NCBI RefSeq assembly: GCF_001720165.1
Contig: NZ_MCRI01000008.1
Span: 18,892 to 82,891, forward strand
DNA from: Methylophaga muralis
Lineage (GTDB): Bacteria; Pseudomonadota; Gammaproteobacteria; Nitrosococcales; Methylophagaceae
DNA: 64,000 bases
Direction of reading: 5' to 3'
The notes beneath the pieces are model-generated. The model was given only the letters and a program-made list of their open reading frames with translations, had not been told where the DNA came from and made no database searches. Of the stretch, positions 1 through 8,419 are shown one piece after another. A program made the translations under genes and the position numbers. The stretch's first letter is position 1, and each line of letters starts with the position of its first letter.

Positions 1-1020
1 TGCTACGATATCATCACCGCGGGTTTTTCGTACAGTAGCTACCAGACCAGCAGCAATGAGTTGTTCTTTGAAACGGTTGATCACATTGCGTGATGAACAC
101 AAATAATCGGTACCTGGAAACGGATTAAACGGAATCAGGTTAATTTTATTGGGGATGCCTTTGAGAATTCGAATCAAATCCCTAGCATCCTGCTCTGAAT
201 CATTGATGCCTGCCAACATCACATACTCGACTGTGATATGACGACGCAATTGTTCACCAGTCACATAACGTTTGCACGCCGCCAGTAATTCGGCAATCGG
301 ATATTTATCGTTTAACGGAATAATCTCGCTGCGTAATTTATCATTTGCAGCGTGTAATGAAATAGCCAGACTGACATGACAATCTTCTTTTAAACGATCA
401 ATCATCGGTACCACACCAGAGGTACTCAATGTTAAGCGCCGCCAGGAAATACCATAGGCCAAATCATCTCGCATCAGGTTCATCGCAGTAATCACATTAT
501 TGTAATTAGTCAGCGGTTCCCCCATGCCCATCATTACAACGTTAGTCACCATACGATTGCCTTTCGGATCTTTGCCTAAGGCTTCATTGGCAATCCACAG
601 TTGAGCAATAATTTCTGCTGCGCTCAGATTACGATTAAAGCCCTGCTGACCAGTAGAGCAAAAAGTACAAGTCAGGGCGCACCCCACCTGAGAAGACACA
701 CATAAAGTGCCTCGACCATTTTCAGGAATGAATACCGTTTCAATGGCGTTATCACCATCCATTTTGATGATCCATTTACGGGTACCATCTGTGGATATGT
801 GTTCTTGCAGCAATTCGGGTACACGTATTTCGGCAATTTGGCTCAGTTTTTCGCGCAGAGATTTGCTCAAATTACTCATCTCTTCAAAATCAGTAACGCG
901 ATACTGATGGATCCACTGTAAAAGCTGGCGCGCACGAAAGGGTTTCTCACCGATCTCGACGAAAAACCCTTCCAGACCTTTCAGGTCCAGACCAAGCAGA
1001 TTGGTCAATGTGTTTGCCAT
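1..1020 (-). CDS. rlmN: RlmN, 23S rRNA/tRNA adenine-C2 methyltransferase (3' end cut by window edge)
   Basis: Radical-SAM enzyme that methylates C2 of A2503 in 23S rRNA and of A37 in some tRNAs. Translating the minus strand from the ATG at 1018-1020 gives 340 residues open to the window edge, so the C-terminus is missing. The radical-SAM cysteines are C114, C118 and C121 in GCALTCTFC. Further family signatures are [13 protein letters not shown] and [13 protein letters not shown]. The start [20 protein letters not shown] is typical of the family. ndk lies immediately upstream with a 10-bp gap, the usual gammaproteobacterial ndk-rlmN arrangement, so the two are probably co-transcribed. Confidence 0.96.
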   Translation of the reverse strand, partial: MANTLTNLLGLDLKGLEGFFVEIGEKPFRARQLLQWIHQYRVTDFEEMSNLSKSLREKLSQIAEIRVPELLQEHISTDGTRKWIIKMDGDNAIETVFIPENGRGTLCVSSQVGCALTCTFCSTGQQGFNRNLSAAEIIAQLWIANEALGKDPKGNRMVTNVVMMGMGEPLTNYNNVITAMNLMRDDLAYGISWRRLTLSTSGVVPMIDRLKEDCHVSLAISLHAANDKLRSEIIPLNDKYPIAELLAACKRYVTGEQLRRHITVEYVMLAGINDSEQDARDLIRILKGIPNKINLIPFNPFPGTDYLCSSRNVINRFKEQLIAAGLVATVRKTRGDDIVA

Positions 1021-1030
1021 TATTTAACGA

Positions 1031-1462
1031 TTAGCGAGTGCGGGCGCACAATTGATCTTCAGTAAAGAAATACGCGATTTCACGAGCGGCACTTTCAGCT
1101 GAATCTGAACCATGAACGGCGTTTTCATCAATGCTTTGCGCAAAATCAGCACGAATAGTCCCAGGTGCTGCATCAGCAGGATTTGTTGCGCCCATTAAAT
1201 CGCGATGTGTGATAACAGCATTATCGCCTTCCAGGACCTGAATCATGACAGGACCAGAAGTCATGAAACTTACCAAATCGCCAAAAAACGGACGGGCTTT
1301 ATGTTCGGCATAAAAGCCTTCTGCTTGCTGTTGTGTGAGATGCACCATACGGGCAGCAACAACAGAAAGACCAGCTTTCTCAAAACGTGAATAAATTTCA
1401 CCAATAACATTTTTTGCTACCGCGTCTGGTTTAATAATTGACAGAGTACGTTCAGTCGCCAT
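1031..1462 (-). CDS. ndk: Nucleoside diphosphate kinase
   Basis: Transfers the gamma-phosphate of ATP to nucleoside diphosphates through a phosphohistidine. The protein is 143 residues, the normal family length. It has the N-terminal [12 protein letters not shown] signature and the active-site histidine H117 in NAVHGSDS. The start at [10 protein letters not shown] is chosen because GAGGA lies a few bases upstream; an upstream in-frame start would add only four residues. It is followed at once by rlmN. Confidence 0.97.
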   Translation of the reverse strand: MATERTLSIIKPDAVAKNVIGEIYSRFEKAGLSVVAARMVHLTQQQAEGFYAEHKARPFFGDLVSFMTSGPVMIQVLEGDNAVITHRDLMGATNPADAAPGTIRADFAQSIDENAVHGSDSAESAAREIAYFFTEDQLCARTR

Positions 1463-1636
1463 GTGTATCCTCATTGATTGATTGGATTAAATCGACATAT
1501 TCTAGCATCTATAGGGCTCTGTGATAGTAGCGTTCACCGAGTTTTTATTAAGCGGCCAATTTTGCTTTGGATTTGATGACAAAACCATTACCATCAGCGG
1601 ACTATTTTTTAATAACACTCAATTGCAAATTCGACG

Positions 1637-2506
1637 ATGAATAACACTTTTAAACGTATCGGCCTGTTTATTCGCAAAGACGATCCTGTCTTGGAAACTG
1701 CTGTAATTCAAATAAATGAATTCCTGTTATCCAGAGAGTTAAAAGTATTTTGCAACGAACCGATGAGTTTTTTACCTAATTTGGAAGTTATTTCGATTGC
1801 CGAGTTTCCATCAGAGTGCGATCTGACTATAGCAATTGGTGGCGATGGCACAATGCTTTCAGCCTCACGGGCCTTGGCTGGTTTTGATCTACCGGTCGTT
1901 GGCGTAAATGTTGGTCGATTGGGATTTTTGGCCGATGTCACACTGAATAAACTGCAAACTCAGCTAGGCCGAATTCTTGACGGTCAATATCGGCACGACA
2001 ATCGTTTTCTGCTTCAAGCCCACCTGAATAATGCTGAAAATCCTATCTGCATTGCGATGAATGATGTGGTAATACATTCACATCAAAGCAGGCATATGAT
2101 CGAATTTGAAACTCATATCAATGGTCGTTTTTTAAACAGTCAACGTGCTGATGGATTAGTGGTTGCTACACCCACTGGCTCAACAGCCTATGCCATGTCA
2201 GCGGGAGGTCCGATTCTTGATGTAGATTTGGACGCGGTAGTGTTAGCATCAGTTTGTCCACATACCTTGAGCAATCGCCCTTTAGTGATTGCTGCCAGTA
2301 GCATTATTGACATCACATTAAGTGAAAATAATATTACTACGGCGATGGTTACTTGTGATGGACGACCCGGCCATGTTCTTGAACCTGGCGATAGTGTCCG
2401 TATTCAACGTCATGCGAACCGTATCGATTTACTGCACCTTGAAGATCATGATCACTACTCGATTTTGCGTGCCAAACTGGAATGGGGCCGAAAACTGACA
2501 TGCTAA
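1637..2506 (+). CDS. nadK: NAD kinase
   Basis: Phosphorylates NAD to NADP in the cytoplasm. The protein is 289 residues. It has the GGDGTML nucleotide-binding motif near residue 68, the GRLGFLAD segment, and the DGLVVATPTGSTAYAMSAGG active-site loop. Its stop codon overlaps the recN start (ATGCTAA at 2500-2506), the classic nadK-recN pair, which implies translational coupling. The upstream gene ndk is divergent. Confidence 0.97.
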   Translation: MNNTFKRIGLFIRKDDPVLETAVIQINEFLLSRELKVFCNEPMSFLPNLEVISIAEFPSECDLTIAIGGDGTMLSASRALAGFDLPVVGVNVGRLGFLADVTLNKLQTQLGRILDGQYRHDNRFLLQAHLNNAENPICIAMNDVVIHSHQSRHMIEFETHINGRFLNSQRADGLVVATPTGSTAYAMSAGGPILDVDLDAVVLASVCPHTLSNRPLVIAASSIIDITLSENNITTAMVTCDGRPGHVLEPGDSVRIQRHANRIDLLHLEDHDHYSILRAKLEWGRKLTC

Positions 2507-4172
2507 CAGCGTTAACCGTCCGCCAATTGGCAGTAGTTGAAGATCTATCCCTAACATTCAAATCCGGCATGACCTCACTGACAGGCGAAACCGGGGCCGG
2601 TAAATCCATACTGGTCGATGCTTTGGGTTTAGTTCTAGGTGATCGGGCTGATTCGAACATGGTTAGGCACGGCAGTGAACGTGCTGAAATAGAAGCTAGT
2701 TTTGATATCAGCCATAATCTGCCATTACAACAATGGCTTAAAGAACAAGAGCTTGATGATGATGACCAATGTCATTTGCGCCGTACTATCAGTCGGGATG
2801 GTCGTTCCAAAGCTTATATAAACGCACGTCTGGTTCCATTAACTCAATTACGTTATATCAGTGAGTTAAGCATTGATATTCATGGCCAACATGAACACCA
2901 ATCCCTGCTGCGCGCGGAAACACAGCGCGAATTACTGGATATCGTAGCGAATAATAAAACTCTGCTTAAAGCCTTGAAAAGCGCCTATACCGAGTGGCAG
3001 CAGACCCAACAACAGCTCGCAGCTATACGCCAACAATCAGAGCAGCAATTAGCTCGCCAGGAATTATTGAATTATCAGATAAGTGAACTGGAGCCCTTAT
3101 CTCTCAGCGAAAGCGGTATTGAACAACTGTTACAGGAACAACAACAGTTAGCACATGCCGCGCAGTTGCTTCATACCACTGAGTCAACCTTGCATCGTTT
3201 ATTTGATCAGGATCAGGGTGCTGCTTACGATCTTATCGGCGCGGCTCTAACTGAGCTGGAAAAATTACAGCAGTATGAGCCTCGGTTTGCTGAGGTCATT
3301 GAAACGCTTAATAGTGCCGCAATCAATCTGGATGAAACAGCAACATCGCTACGTCACTATCTGGACAGTGCTGATCTGGATCCATCACGACTTGAGGCTG
3401 TTGAAGCACAATTATCAGTTTTACATGATCTGGCTCGTAAACATCATGTCGAAATTGAAACATTACCAGCCCACTATCAAGCTTTGTGCGATGAATTAAA
3501 CAGCCTTACCAAGTCCCAGCAAAATCAAACTGAGCTGGCACAGCAGCTTAAGATTCAAGAAAAGCGTTGTCTGGAGCTTTGCGCCGAAATCCGTGCAAAT
3601 AGACAGCAACACGCAAAACCGTTAGCGGAAACTATAACCCAATCTATACAACAACTGGCCATACCTGCAGGTCGCATTGAATTTGTTATAAGACCTTTTG
3701 AGGAAGGCAAATTCACCGAACATGGTGCAGATCATATTCAACTATTAGTCAGCACTAATCCCGGTCAGCCAGCAGGTGAACTGGCAAAAATAGCTTCGGG
3801 TGGTGAGTTGGCTCGGATAAGTTTGGCCATTCAAGTTGTTACAGCAGGAAAACGCAGTGTACCTACGTTGATTTTTGATGAAGTTGATGTGGGAATTGGG
3901 GGTGGCGTAGCGAAATCGTCGGACAACACCTCAAATTACTGGCATCAACTCAACAAGTGATTTGTATAACGCATTTACCGCAAGTTGCTGCACAAGCGCA
4001 TCAACAATTGCAAGTTACTAAAATTTTGGGTGAGCATAAAACCCACACCGAAATCAGCGAACTTAATCGTGAACAACGAATTGAAGAAATTGCCCGGATG
4101 TTGGGCGGGATGAACCTGACCCAGAAAACTCGTTCACATGCTGAAGAGATGCTGGATCAGGGCCAAAGTTGA
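2500..4172 (+). pseudogene. recN: DNA repair protein RecN, interrupted by a single-base frameshift
   Basis: SMC-like ATPase of recombinational double-strand-break repair. From ATG 2500 the protein has Walker A GETGAGKS (residues 29-36), a long glutamine-rich coiled coil (about 150-370), the ABC signature ASGGELARISLA and Walker B LIFDEVDVGIGG. Just after this, near 3910-3915, the frame is lost and the first reading ends at 3960. The rest (THLPQVAAQAH to the C-terminus) continues in another frame to 4172. Adding one G in GTAGCGAAATC restores VAEIVGQHL and gives about 557 residues, the normal RecN length. A single missing base in a conserved core gene may well be a sequencing error. The start at 2500 overlaps the nadK stop. 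Confidence 0.9.
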
Positions 4173-4595
4173 TTATTTATCTTTCTTGCACTCTTCGCGG
4201 TTGCATATGCCGTAAATGTACAAGCTGTGATCGGTCATTTCAAAACCATTTGCTTTGGCAATAGCTTTTTGACGCTCTTCAATCACTTCATCATAGAATT
4301 CAATAATGCGATTACATTTCACGCAAAATAAATGATCATGATGTTCGCCATCTTCCAATTCGAATACAGCATGACCGCCATCGATATTCAGACGTGATAC
4401 CAGACCGGCGCCTTCAAATTGTGTCAGCACACGATATACCGTTGCCAAGCCGATTTCTTCACCCATTTCCAGCAAAGCTTTGTAAACATCTTCAGCACTG
4501 AGATGGCGTTGTTTGGAATGTTCAAGGATCTCTAACACCTTTAAACGTGGCAGAGTAATTTTCAATCCCGCTTTTCTTAAATCTTGTCTTTCCAT
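4173..4595 (-). CDS. fur: Ferric uptake regulator Fur
   Basis: Fe(II)-dependent transcriptional repressor. The protein is 140 residues from MERQDLRKAGLKITLPRL, the usual length; a longer in-frame extension to 4637 has no family character. The winged helix includes LATVYRVLTQFEGAGLV. Metal-site residues are the HHDH cluster near residue 88, CVKCN just after, and CNREEC at the C-terminus (structural zinc type). GAGG lies upstream of the start, though at a rather long spacing. It is divergent from bamE, as in Pseudomonas fur-omlA, and converges on recN. Confidence 0.96.
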   Translation of the reverse strand: MERQDLRKAGLKITLPRLKVLEILEHSKQRHLSAEDVYKALLEMGEEIGLATVYRVLTQFEGAGLVSRLNIDGGHAVFELEDGEHHDHLFCVKCNRIIEFYDEVIEERQKAIAKANGFEMTDHSLYIYGICNREECKKDK

Positions 4596-4672
4596 TATTA
4601 TTGTTGCCTCGTAGAATACGTACGAATAGCGTATCATCGCACTTTCGTCATCAATACAGAAACAAATACTAA

Positions 4673-5245
4673 ATGAAAAGCCTGCTTATTTATAGCCTTT
4701 CCTTGGTTATTCTCACGCTTAGCGCCTGTAGCAAAGATAAAATACCTGGTGTTTATCGAATAGATATTCAGCAAGGTAACCAGGTTACTCAGGAAATGCT
4801 CAGCAAACTGGAGCCTGGTATGACCAAAAGTCAGGTCTCCTTTGTAATGGGAACACCGATGCTAATTGATGTATTCCATCCAAATCGCTGGGATTACCTC
4901 TACAGTTTCCAGCCTGGAAGCGGCCCACGCGAACAACGTCGCATCACTTTATATTTTGATGATGAAGAAACGCTGGACTATGTTGATGGCAACACACGTA
5001 TTGTTGAAAGCATTCAATTGACTGAAGAGCAACGTACCGATACAAATGTCGTCGTACCACTTACCGAACAGAAAACTGGTTTTTTCAACAGTATTTTGAA
5101 CCTTATCGGTTTGGGCGAAGAAAAAGTTGAGACAATTGACGAAACTGATCCTGCTCTTGTACAGCAAAAAGAAGCACTTCCAGAGACATCAAGAGAGCCT
5201 ATGGGTGGACAACAACCCGCAGGCCAAATCCCGGATATTCAATAA
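4673..5245 (+). CDS. bamE: Outer-membrane assembly lipoprotein BamE (SmpA/OmlA)
   Basis: Lipoprotein of the BAM complex that inserts beta-barrels into the outer membrane. The signal peptide ends in a LSAC lipobox, with the lipidated cysteine at residue 19. The BamE core is visible as KIPGVYRIDIQQGN, LEPGMTKSQVSFVMGTP and DVFHPNRWDYLYSF. At 190 residues it is longer than E. coli BamE (about 113); the extra length is a charged and proline/glutamine-rich C-terminal tail with no fold I recognise. Divergent from fur. Confidence 0.94.
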   Translation: MKSLLIYSLSLVILTLSACSKDKIPGVYRIDIQQGNQVTQEMLSKLEPGMTKSQVSFVMGTPMLIDVFHPNRWDYLYSFQPGSGPREQRRITLYFDDEETLDYVDGNTRIVESIQLTEEQRTDTNVVVPLTEQKTGFFNSILNLIGLGEEKVETIDETDPALVQQKEALPETSREPMGGQQPAGQIPDIQ

Positions 5246-5249
5246 TCGT

Positions 5250-5888
5250 TTAACTAGTTGATTCCTGAACCGGTTCAAATTGACCGGTTTGGGAGTTAAA
5301 GCAAAGCAACTCCCCCGCCGCTAAATCAAAGTACCAGCCGTGTAAGGTCAAACGGCCATCTTCAACACGTTCCTTTACACACTCAAAGCTCATCAGATTA
5401 TCTAACGAAACTAATACGGCCCTTTGCTCACATGCTTTCAATTGAGCAGGTTCATCTCCATGATGATGCTGTTTAACCCAATCTTTTGCTGGCTGCGCTA
5501 TTGATACCCATTGATGAATGAACTTGGAGTTTTGCTGACCATCGTCTTCCCAGAGCGCCCTTATTCCACCGCAGTTTGCGTGCCCCATGACAATAATGTT
5601 TTCAACCTGAAGATTATTCACTGCAAACTCAAGTGCTGAACTAGTGCCATGGTGCAAACCATCATTCTCACAAGGTGGCACGAGGTTGGCGACGTTTCTG
5701 ACTGTAAACAGATCACCAGGATCACAATCCGTCAAAATAGCCGGATCAACTCGTGAATCACAGCAGCCGACCATTAACGTTTTGGCGGGCTGGCCAGTTT
5801 TCATGCTGGCGTAGAGACGACTATCCTGTCCAAAATAATGCTTTTTGAAACGTCTAAAACCTTCAATTAATCTATCTGTATTAGCCAT
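5250..5888 (-). CDS. can: Beta-class carbonic anhydrase
   Basis: Interconverts CO2 and bicarbonate with a zinc cofactor. The protein is 212 residues. Zinc ligands are visible: C42 and D44 in GCCDSRVDP, and the His and Cys of MGHANCGGIRAL about 60 residues later. The C-terminal GWYFDLAAGELLCFN matches bacterial Can. The start codon is 3 bp after the stop of the metallo-beta-lactamase gene, so the two are probably translated from one mRNA. Confidence 0.95.
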   Translation of the reverse strand: MANTDRLIEGFRRFKKHYFGQDSRLYASMKTGQPAKTLMVGCCDSRVDPAILTDCDPGDLFTVRNVANLVPPCENDGLHHGTSSALEFAVNNLQVENIIVMGHANCGGIRALWEDDGQQNSKFIHQWVSIAQPAKDWVKQHHHGDEPAQLKACEQRAVLVSLDNLMSFECVKERVEDGRLTLHGWYFDLAAGELLCFNSQTGQFEPVQESTS

Positions 5889-5891
5889 CTT

Positions 5892-6533
5892 TTATGCTTG
5901 TCTCAAAAACTTTAAATAAGGGTTATGTTGTTTCTCATGCTCAATCGTAGTGACTGGTCCATGTCCGCTATGCACACGCAAATGTCCTGGCAATTGCACT
6001 AAGCGTTGTAAGCTTTGCTGCATTATAGCCGGATTACCCATGGGCAGGTCAGTTCGGCCAACACTGCCTGAAAATAACGTATCACCCACAAAAATATCCT
6101 GCTCATCATAATAACAACCCTGCCCGGGAGTATGTCCTGGAGTGGAAATAAACTTGAGTGTTGTCTTACCTAGCTGAATCTCATCACCATCATCCACAAG
6201 ATGATCAATACGTCCGCATTGTCGATTAAATGCCGGTTGCCCAAACCAATCACCTTGAACTGGTAGAGTTTCAAATAACGGGATCTCTTTACGAGGTAAA
6301 TATGTTGGCACATTAAACTTTGACTGCAGAGCAATTAATCCACCCGCATGGTCAAGATGCCCGTGAGTTAACAATATCATCTGGATTTCTGGTACAGGTC
6401 GGATGGCCAGTAATTTTTTGACTAACTCATCCGTTTCTCCGGTATCAACAATTGCACTGGCACCGGTTGCTTCATCTTGGATCAAATATGTATTGACCTG
6501 AAATGCACCAACTGTGAAACAGGTAATGTGCAT
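5892..6533 (-). CDS. MBL-fold metallo-hydrolase (glyoxalase II-like, YcbL type)
   Basis: Metallo-beta-lactamase-fold hydrolase of about 213 residues. The metal-binding motif is LLTHGHLDHAGG near residues 57-68; further ligands are the His of STPGHTPG, the Asp of FVGDTLFSGSVGRTDLP and the His of VHSGHGP. This short, single-domain architecture resembles E. coli YcbL; full-length GloB carries an extra C-terminal domain. The substrate cannot be told from sequence. The ATG at 6531-6533 is preferred because GGGAG lies 7 bp upstream. It is co-directional with and nearly touching the carbonic anhydrase gene. Confidence 0.9.
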   Translation of the reverse strand: MHITCFTVGAFQVNTYLIQDEATGASAIVDTGETDELVKKLLAIRPVPEIQMILLTHGHLDHAGGLIALQSKFNVPTYLPRKEIPLFETLPVQGDWFGQPAFNRQCGRIDHLVDDGDEIQLGKTTLKFISTPGHTPGQGCYYDEQDIFVGDTLFSGSVGRTDLPMGNPAIMQQSLQRLVQLPGHLRVHSGHGPVTTIEHEKQHNPYLKFLRQA

Positions 6534-6545
6534 CACATAACTCCC

Positions 6546-6580
6546 AAAAAAAAGCAGCTGGTGATGGCACCAGCTGCTTT
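6546..6580 (-). terminator. Intrinsic terminator of the WYEAN-repeat gene
   Basis: A perfect 11-bp stem AGCAGCTGGTG / CACCAGCTGCT with a four-base loop, followed on the minus strand by eight U residues. It lies just beyond the stop codon at 6602 and just before the MBL gene, so it ends the repeat-gene transcript and separates it from the MBL-carbonic anhydrase pair. Confidence 0.88.
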
Positions 6581-6601
6581 AATAACTTCATTTAAAACGT
6601 A

Positions 6602-7838
6602 TTATTTGTCTGTTTTTTTCTGCGTTTCACGTGCTAAACGCATATTATTTTCAAACCAATCACGTTTGATTTTTTGGGTACGCGCCAGACTGATATTGGC
6701 TTCATACCATTTCTGTTTGATATCTGCATGCGGATCGGGATGCAGATTCGCTTCATACCATTTTTTATGGCTTTCGCGCGCCGCTTGCAGATTCGCCTCA
6801 TACCATTTTCTATCACTGGCCATTTGTTCATCACTGAACTCATACCAATGTTTATCGGTTGGCGTTTGATCCAGATTAGCTTCATACCACTTGCTATGTT
6901 GCTCACGGAATTTAGCCAGATTAGCTTGTTGGAAGCGTTTTTTTCAGATCGCTATATTGTGAATCAGCAAACTCGTACCAATGAGTTTCAGTTGGTGTGT
7001 TATTCAGATTCGCTTCATACCAATGCTGCCGATTCGCCCGAACTGTTTCGAGAGCACTGCGAAGATTGGCTTCGTACCATTTTTTCTTGGTATCTAGGTG
7101 ATCCACCATATTGGCTTCAAACCAGTGAGTATCGCGTTGCTGGGCAGGACGCTGATTAGCTTCATACCATTTCGAATTTTCACGTGCTACTTTGGTGTTA
7201 TAAGCAAACCAGTCACGTTTAATCTGTTGTGTTCTTACCAGACTGATATTAGCTTCATACCATTTCTGTTTGATATCTGCATGTGGATCGGGATGCAGAT
7301 TCGCTTCATACCATTTTTTATGGCTTTCGCGCGCCGCTTGCAGATTCGCCTCATACCATTTTCTATCACTGGCCATTTGTTCATCACTGAACTCATACCA
7401 ATGTTTATCGGTTGGCGTTTGATCCAGATTGGCTTCATACCACTTGCTATGTTGCTCGCGGAATTTAGCCAAATTAGCTTGTTGGAAGCGTTTTTTCAAA
7501 TCACTATATTGTGAATCAGCATACTCATACCAATGGGTTTCAGTTGGTGTGTTATCCAAATTCGCTTCATACCAATGACGGTTTGCGCGCACTGCTTCGA
7601 CAGCACTGCGTAAGTTAGCTTCATACCATTTTTTCTTGGTATCAAGATGCTTCACCAGATTGGCTTCATACCACGGACGTTCAGAATGCTGAACAGGATT
7701 CTGAGCCGCTTTGTACCAAGGCAGTTTTTTCATTTTATCTCTCACTGCGTTTGCGGATTGCAACTTAGCTTTAATACTGTCTATCGCTGCGTGATTGCTC
7801 TCGTACCACTTTGTTTTAATATCGATTGTGCTACTCAT
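6602..7838 (-). CDS. WYEAN-repeat protein, about 23 tandem KWYEANL units; split by a +1 base in an A7 tract
   Basis: No family recognised. From ATG 7838 (AGAGAGGT ribosome site 7 bp upstream) the protein consists almost wholly of units of 14-19 residues, each opening with [KH]W[YF]E[AFSN], most often KWYEANL, followed by a charged, alanine- or TPT-containing spacer. I count 23 units plus two degenerate RFQQANL units. There is no signal peptide, membrane helix or catalytic motif. Units 3-12 are repeated as units 14-23. The first frame ends early (DLKKTLPTS, stop at 6921-6923) because the second copy of an A6 tract has seven A (6938-6944 on the plus strand). Removing one A gives a 411-residue product ending at 6602. 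Spaced Trp/Tyr in a charged repeat could suit multivalent binding or an assembly scaffold; that is inference only. Confidence 0.75.
6603..7673 (-). repeat. Internal tandem duplication of about 550 bp inside the WYEAN gene
   Basis: Two copies, about 6603-7124 and 7155-7673, align with an offset of 552 bp through most of their length. The offset becomes 549 bp upstream of one added glutamine codon and 553 bp beyond the extra T. In the block 6690-6937 versus 7243-7490 I see only about five differences by eye, so this part is either recently duplicated or kept alike by gene conversion. Nested within each copy is the 42-57 bp unit encoding one WYEAN motif. Confidence 0.85.
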
Positions 7839-7851
7839 TGTGTTTACCTCT

Positions 7852-7883
7852 CTGGGTAGTTTTACAATTTGATACTACCCCAG
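7852..7883 (-). promoter_or_regulatory. Leader hairpin immediately upstream of the WYEAN-gene ribosome site
   Basis: CTGGGGTAGT pairs with ACTACCCAG (one bulged base) around a loop of about 13 bases. It ends just before the AGAGAGGT ribosome site of the repeat gene. No U-run follows, so it does not look like a terminator. It may act as an mRNA-stabilising or translation-modulating hairpin between the secreted-protein gene and the repeat gene, or be an operator. Confidence 0.5.
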
Positions 7884-7935
7884 AAGTGAAGACGACTACA
7901 AGTAAAAGCATGCGAAGAAAACATGAAACTAACTT

Positions 7936-8352
7936 TTATTCAAAGCAATGCTTTTCCGCCTTCACCCGCTGTAACATGGCAATTTTCTGTTCTATCTGCT
8001 GTGTACGCCTTGCTTCTTTTTCATCCACCAATGAAGAATAGCTCAAATAGGCTAATCCTAACCAACCTTTAACAATCGGAATAGTATCGAAAGCAATTAG
8101 GGTAGTCGCCAGTTTATTACTGCCATCGGCATAAAAATCCGGTTTGTAACTGTATCGGTATGGGTGCAATTGATTAATCGCTCCATCAATCTCTACACAG
8201 CTATGTTTACGAATTTCATCCGTTATTTCAACAATAGGTGGTTCGTAGTAAATGGGTTCGGTGGGAACCGGCACAGGGGTCAATGCCTGTACCGGAACTG
8301 CCATTAATGCAAACGCCATACTTCCTAATTTAATAACAAACTGTTTATTCAT
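7936..8352 (-). CDS. Small secreted protein of unknown function
   Basis: About 138 residues, not recognised. The N-terminus MNKQFVIKLGSMAFALMAVPVQA is a clear Sec signal peptide, followed by a proline-rich stretch (TPVPVPTEPIYYEPP). Two cysteines (KHSCVE and near the C-terminus, KHCFE) could form a disulfide in the periplasm. The C-terminal quarter is a charged likely helix (DEKEARRTQQIEQKIAMLQR). The start at MNKQ is chosen because the two upstream in-frame starts lack a usable ribosome site. It lies between the Lon-like protease and the WYEAN gene on the same strand. Confidence 0.7.
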   Translation of the reverse strand: MNKQFVIKLGSMAFALMAVPVQALTPVPVPTEPIYYEPPIVEITDEIRKHSCVEIDGAINQLHPYRYSYKPDFYADGSNKLATTLIAFDTIPIVKGWLGLAYLSYSSLVDEKEARRTQQIEQKIAMLQRVKAEKHCFE

Positions 8353-8419
8353 GGATGACATACCTATCAATGAGTCTCTGCTTATTGATGTTAACGGCTG
8401 GTTTATTGATTACTGAAGT

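Noticed and set aside
6674..7514. Long plus-strand open frames through the repeat gene
   Set aside because: They exist only because the repeat unit lacks stops on the other strand; they have no ribosome site, and the minus-strand frame has a ribosome site and a terminator.
6690..7680. Regularly spaced 'TTCATACCA' repeats that look like a CRISPR-type array
   Set aside because: The spacing is a multiple of three once the indels are allowed for, and the repeats encode the WYEAN motif in one frame. Spacers are themselves repeated between the two halves. This is a coding repeat.
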